Below are positions 60,612-64,000 of a DNA stretch of 64,000 bases, piece by piece. The notes under the pieces are model-generated. The model worked only from the letters and a program-made list of their open reading frames with translations. It was not told the DNA's origin and did no database searches. Both the position numbers and the translations under genes were made by a program. The DNA comes from Raphanus sativus (Eukaryota > Streptophyta > Magnoliopsida > Brassicales > Brassicaceae), in contig NC_079511.1 of assembly GCF_000801105.2 (NCBI RefSeq), positions 21,847,792-21,911,791 of the forward strand, written 5' to 3'. Position 1 is the first letter of the stretch. Every line of letters begins with the position of its first letter.

Positions 60612-61838
60612 ATGTTTGGACTTCTCAAGAAATCAAAACCACAACAAGATGTCTACTTCCCTTTTAAAACTGCTTTTGAAAAGGAGCAAATGATTTTCGA
60701 TAAGAAACATTTTGCTTCTAATGGATTTGATTTTGTGCAGAAACAAAGGAAGAGACGAAACATGTTCAATGATGATGAGAAGAGGGTCAGAAATGGTGAT
60801 CGTCCCTTCACCAAAGCCAAGAGAAGCAGATCTGATATGCTTGATCAGAAAGAGCTTCAGACTTATGCCAGCTTGGAGAAGATGTTGCATAAGGCAATTC
60901 ATGTTATCCGGCAACTCAAAAAGAAGGGAAACACCAACACTTCTCCTGCACCAAAACAGCAAAGTAATCTTTCTTTTCTTTCAAATTCAGATTTGAAAAC
61001 TAATGTGTTGTTTTCTGATAAAAGCAAAGCTGTGAAACCCACAAGCAAAGCTCATTCTACCAGGTGCTTCAAATGCCATATTATCGATCATTATGCCAAC
61101 AAGTGCAAAAAACAGAAACCGTTGGTAACTTTGGAGGAAGTTGAAACCGAGCCAGAAAAGGAAGGACTTTCAGATCCATTGCCAATCTTCGATGACTACC
61201 CACATGAACCGAAGGAAGGGTCAGATGAAGAGCAAAACCATGGTCATCAAACAAATCAAGAAGGATCTTCTTCCATTCACAAACCGGACCGAACTCAAGG
61301 TGAGCCATGTTTGGATTATGGTTCTTTTGCTTATAATCATTTTCCTTTTAATGTTTCAGATTTGAGGACAAATCTTTTTGAAGAGGGAGAGTATGATAGA
61401 ACCAAAATCAAGCAACATCCTTTTTGTTTCATGGACACGGTCCAAGATGGGGATCATGTCGACCAGTTTGATCCAACCGGGATTTTTCCATTAGGTCGTG
61501 ACACTACTTTGGAGCTAGATGAGCTGAGTGAGATAAGTGACACTACTATGGAGCTGGATGAGCTAAGTGACACTAACTTGGAGCTGAATGAGTTAGGTGA
61601 CACTGAAGAAGGAGCTGGTTTAGCGTCTGGGCGAAATGAGCCTTTTTCGGCCCACCGAAAAATTCATAACAAATTCAGTTTGGGTCCGTTTTACACCAAA
61701 CTCGACCAGGTCTTTCCTTATGGTCTCCTGCCCATTTGCATCAAGAAATATCAAGAAAATAAGTCAAATTCGTGGCCTGCATTGATTTCTTCAAAGACTA
61801 GTCAAAATTCAACTTCTCGGTTCTACAAAAGTCTTTAG
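60612..61838 (+). CDS. Gag-like ORF that reads through into the 3' LTR
   Basis: From the ATG at 60612 (MFGLLKKSKPQQDVYFPF) the frame is open for 408 codons. The N-terminal half is basic (KQRKRRN, KAKRSRSD). A CCHC knuckle CFKCHIIDHYANKC sits near residues 154-167, followed by the sequence style of Ty3/Gypsy Gag (KPLVTLEEVETEPEK). The next part is acidic. At 61394 the frame enters the 3' LTR and codes another 147 residues with three imperfect acidic repeats (DTTLELDELSEISDTTMELD) and a conserved-looking end (LGPFYTKLDQVFPYGLLPIC). No protease site or RT motif is present. It probably packages RNA. The function of the LTR-encoded tail is unknown. Confidence 0.85.
   Translation: MFGLLKKSKPQQDVYFPFKTAFEKEQMIFDKKHFASNGFDFVQKQRKRRNMFNDDEKRVRNGDRPFTKAKRSRSDMLDQKELQTYASLEKMLHKAIHVIRQLKKKGNTNTSPAPKQQSNLSFLSNSDLKTNVLFSDKSKAVKPTSKAHSTRCFKCHIIDHYANKCKKQKPLVTLEEVETEPEKEGLSDPLPIFDDYPHEPKEGSDEEQNHGHQTNQEGSSSIHKPDRTQGEPCLDYGSFAYNHFPFNVSDLRTNLFEEGEYDRTKIKQHPFCFMDTVQDGDHVDQFDPTGIFPLGRDTTLELDELSEISDTTMELDELSDTNLELNELGDTEEGAGLASGRNEPFSAHRKIHNKFSLGPFYTKLDQVFPYGLLPICIKKYQENKSNSWPALISSKTSQNSTSRFYKSL
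61377..61393 (+). promoter_or_regulatory. Polypurine tract
   Basis: GAAGAGGGAGAGTA lies directly before the 3' LTR. The same bases encode part of the ORF. Confidence 0.75.
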
Positions 61839-62249
61839 TCTTAGTCTTTGTTTGTGTTTTCTAAGCTTCTAGTTTTCCACAATTATTTAAGTCTTTCTTT
61901 GACTCATTCTACTATAAATATTTAATACATTTCATGAATAAAATCAGTTCATTTTGGTTGTTTATTTTTGTTCTTCTTCTCTGAGTGAGAGAGAGTTCTT
62001 TAGCTAGTTCATCGGTTTGAACCGGCTTGTTGATTTGGTGGTCAGCCAATCATCTGTGAGTGTTATTTGGTTGTTAGCCAACACATTCATCCGTTCTTTG
62101 GTGGTTAGCCTTAGATCGTTGGTATATCAAGAGTCATTCCGCACCTCTTGACGATCCATTCATTCCATCTCAGTTCCAGAAGTGCCATTCATTCTCGGTT
62201 CATATCCAACACCCGGCTAAAGTGATCCTTCCCGATTTTGGGTATATCA
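61394..62249 (+). repeat. 3' LTR (856 bp)
   Basis: It has the same length as the 5' LTR and differs at about ten positions by eye, for example near 61480-61495, 61626, 61701, 61718 and 62191. None of the differences in the first half breaks the reading frame. Confidence 0.92.
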
Positions 62250-62254
62250 TAAGC
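62250..62254. repeat. Target-site duplication TAAGC, right copy
   Basis: This matches 59250-59254. Confidence 0.9.
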
Positions 62255-64000
62255 ACTCTGAGTCGTTGAATAGCCGAGAAAGACACATTCTTGAGATCGA
62301 TCATCCAACTTGTGTTTCGTGTAGGGGCGGAGCCACGGGAAACAAAGGCACCCGAAGACCCAAAGTCGATTGTAGTTTGGTGGTTTCTGAAAGAGTTTCT
62401 CATATGGTGATTGAAACCCAAGATTTTGTGTTGGTAGCCGATTAATCAAGAAGATTGCAGTCGCAAATGCAAATGGCCAATACTCCTTAGGCATAGATGC
62501 GTGATACATCAGGGTCAAGCCGGTTTCTACGACATGTCTGTGCTTCCGCTCAGCAACGCCATTGTGCTCCGGTGTGTGCGGAGGAGATGTCAGATGCGAG
62601 ATTCCATGTTGCCGAAGGTATGATCTCAATGCTATAAACTCTCCACCGTTGTCTGAAAATAGTGTCCCAATACGAGTTTGAAACCGATTTTCTACCAACT
62701 CTTTATAGGCTACAAATGTTTCCTTGACTTGAGATTTTTGTTTTAGTGGGTAAAGCCACGAATATTGTGTGTAATGATCAACCAAAATAAAATAGTATTT
62801 GAAGTGGTCAGTGGATAGGATTCGTGATGACCACACATCTGAGAAAATAACTTCAAGAGGTCTAGTAGAAGTTATGGTTGAATCAGAAAAAGAGAGTTTA
62901 TGGCTTTTATTAATCATGCAATCTGAGCAAGCTAAATTTTTATTTGAATACTGAGAAACAGGAAGAGAAAATTTAGAGATTGTTTTGTTTAAAACTGAGA
63001 AAGAGGGATGACCCAAACGAAAATGCCAAGAAAACATTGTTGCCTTAGAAGTGGGAGAAGTAGTAAACGCCATAGGTGGAGATGTGGCTTGCGGCCATTC
63101 ATAAAGCTGACCCCTAGTGTTGCCTTGGATTAATCGGGTCCCCGTGCTCAGATCCTTCACCTGAAAGGATGAAGGAAAGAATTCCACCGACACTTTATTA
63201 GTATTGCATAGTCGATACACAGAAATTAGATTCTTGTGTATATTAGGGACACATAGAACATCCTGTAATGCAATAGTTTTGTTTTGAGAAGGGAGGGAAG
63301 AGGAACCCGTATGTGTAATTGACTGATTTGATCCATCAGCAATAACCACAGTCTCACCTCCTTCATATGGTTGATGTAATGACAGGTTCTGCAGGTCTGA
63401 AGTTATGTGGTGAGTGGCACCACTGTCAAGCAACCAATTGTTAGCCGTGTAGGGATTTGCAGCAGCCATGTTGGCACGAGGCTGCCAGGGCGTGAACGGA
63501 TTCTGTTGGGAGGTCGCCTGGAAACTCTGGAGTTGAGGGCAACGTTTAGCTCCATGCCCTTGCGTGCCACATATCTGACACTTACCGAGGTATGGTCTTG
63601 GGCCACGAGATTGTTGCTGCCAGTTTATGTTGGTGTTGTTGTTGTTAGGCCTTACTTGCGAGGTGTAGTGATTGTTATGCTGCTTGTTCTTGCCATGATT
63701 CTGATAGGTGTTTTGATGCTTGTTTTGCACCAGATTCGCAGAAACAGGGAAGATGGCTTGAGCCACCGGAGAGGAAGCTTGCAACTTGGCTTCATGATGT
63801 AACAACTTCTCATGAATCTCCGTGATTGAGGGAGCAACTTCACGACCTTCAATCTGGTCAATGACCTGTTTGTATTCATCAGGTAATCCCTCCAAGATCG
63901 CATCAACCTGATCCTCATGGTCCATTGGCTTCCCAAGAATAGCCAACTGATCAAGTCTTGTTGTAACACCTTGAACATAGGCATCGATGGTCTTATTCTC
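62250..64000 (-). pseudogene. Copia gag, protease and integrase, first half (runs off the window)
   Basis: The frame is open from the right window edge down to the nested element. GAG is of the UBN2 type (ILEGLPDEYKQVIDQIEG), then an Asn-rich basic segment and a CCHC knuckle (CQICGTQGHGAKRC). Protease has NWLLDSGATHHIT with the catalytic DSGA intact. GAG-pre-integrase has HFRLGHPSFS and CSDCMINKSHK. Integrase has IFSDVW, LFSDNGGEF and PEHNGVAERKHRH, completing the DDE triad. The frame is broken only by the insertion at 62249/62250. The start codon is outside the window. Confidence 0.9.

Larger units (their letters stand above)
59255..62249 (+). mobile_element. Complete pol-less LTR element with gag-like ORF (TR-GAG/LARD type)
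   Basis: The 2,995-bp element has two 856-bp LTRs (59255-60110 and 61394-62249), a tRNA-Met-type PBS, a purine tract and a TAAGC target duplication. The 1,283-bp interior has one ORF with a CCHC knuckle and no protease, integrase or RT. It lies inside, and opposite to, a Copia. LTR differences number about ten by eye (roughly 1%), so it is young. The Gag style suggests descent from a Ty3/Gypsy element that lost pol. It must borrow enzymes in trans. Confidence 0.93.
56914..64000 (-). mobile_element. Ty1/Copia element split by a nested LTR element, 5' end outside window
   Basis: Minus-strand gag-pol occupies 64000-62250 and 59254-57074. The two halves join in frame once the insertion at 59255-62249 and one TAAGC copy are removed. 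The integrase C-terminal sequence runs across the site. One in-frame stop at 58730-58732 is the only other lesion noted. It is a different family from the Copia at 24.6-29.3 kb. Confidence 0.92.

Noticed and set aside
1..64000. CRISPR arrays, operons, ribosome binding sites
   Set aside because: The window is plant nuclear DNA. Repeats here are microsatellites, minisatellites and transposon ends with no spacer-repeat structure.

Overview
This window is nuclear DNA from a flowering plant, most likely a Brassica or close relative. It is very AT-rich, its genes carry introns, and it is packed with plant-type LINEs, Copia and Gypsy elements, SINEs, Helitrons and MITEs. The host genes are Arabidopsis-like: an acyl-amido synthetase of the GH3 family, an uncharacterised Ser-rich protein, AMSH1, a WD40 protein, a chloroplast GrpE, a TraB fragment and a SKP1 remnant. 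From memory, the order GH3, hypothetical protein, AMSH1, WD40 matches a stretch of Arabidopsis chromosome 1 near At1g48670 to At1g48870. I could not check this. The GrpE, TraB and SKP1 pieces would then be later arrivals.

Layout. 1-11.5 kb is a transposon field. It holds a degenerate LINE, one LTR of a minus-strand element, a tiny LINE tail with an 18-bp target duplication, a 1.1-kb foldback element, a SINE with an 18-bp target duplication, and a second foldback element with a Helitron nested inside it. 11.7-22.7 kb is one GH3 gene. Its three exons join into an uninterrupted 580-codon reading frame, but intron 2 is about 9.1 kb and holds a Gypsy remnant, a LINE remnant, an antisense gene-like fragment, a Tourist MITE and a Helitron. 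22.9-29.3 kb has a truncated LINE and a very young Copia whose two 253-bp LTRs look identical. 30-36.5 kb has a SINE, the uncharacterised gene, AMSH1 (14 exons, 506 aa) and a hAT-type MITE.

37.7-43.8 kb has a GrpE gene with a frameshift in its last exon, a near-perfect 1.93-kb tandem duplication that copied the GrpE promoter and the first 27 codons or so, and the 5' half of a TraB-family gene. 44-50.4 kb has a SKP1 pseudogene split by a PIF/Harbinger element and two Helitrons that abut head to tail. 50.4-53.1 kb is a five-exon WD40 gene. 57-64 kb is a minus-strand Copia, running off the right edge, that has been split by a complete 2,995-bp pol-less LTR element with a 5-bp target duplication.

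The best candidate for something little described is that pol-less element. Its single ORF has a CCHC knuckle and runs 445 bp into the 3' LTR, so both LTRs contain protein-coding sequence. The host genes show no sign of forming one pathway. GH3 (hormone conjugation), AMSH1 (endosomal deubiquitination), GrpE (plastid Hsp70 exchange factor) and WD40 (scaffold) are independent neighbours. Exon borders were placed by eye from GT/AG signals and reading-frame continuity, without transcripts.
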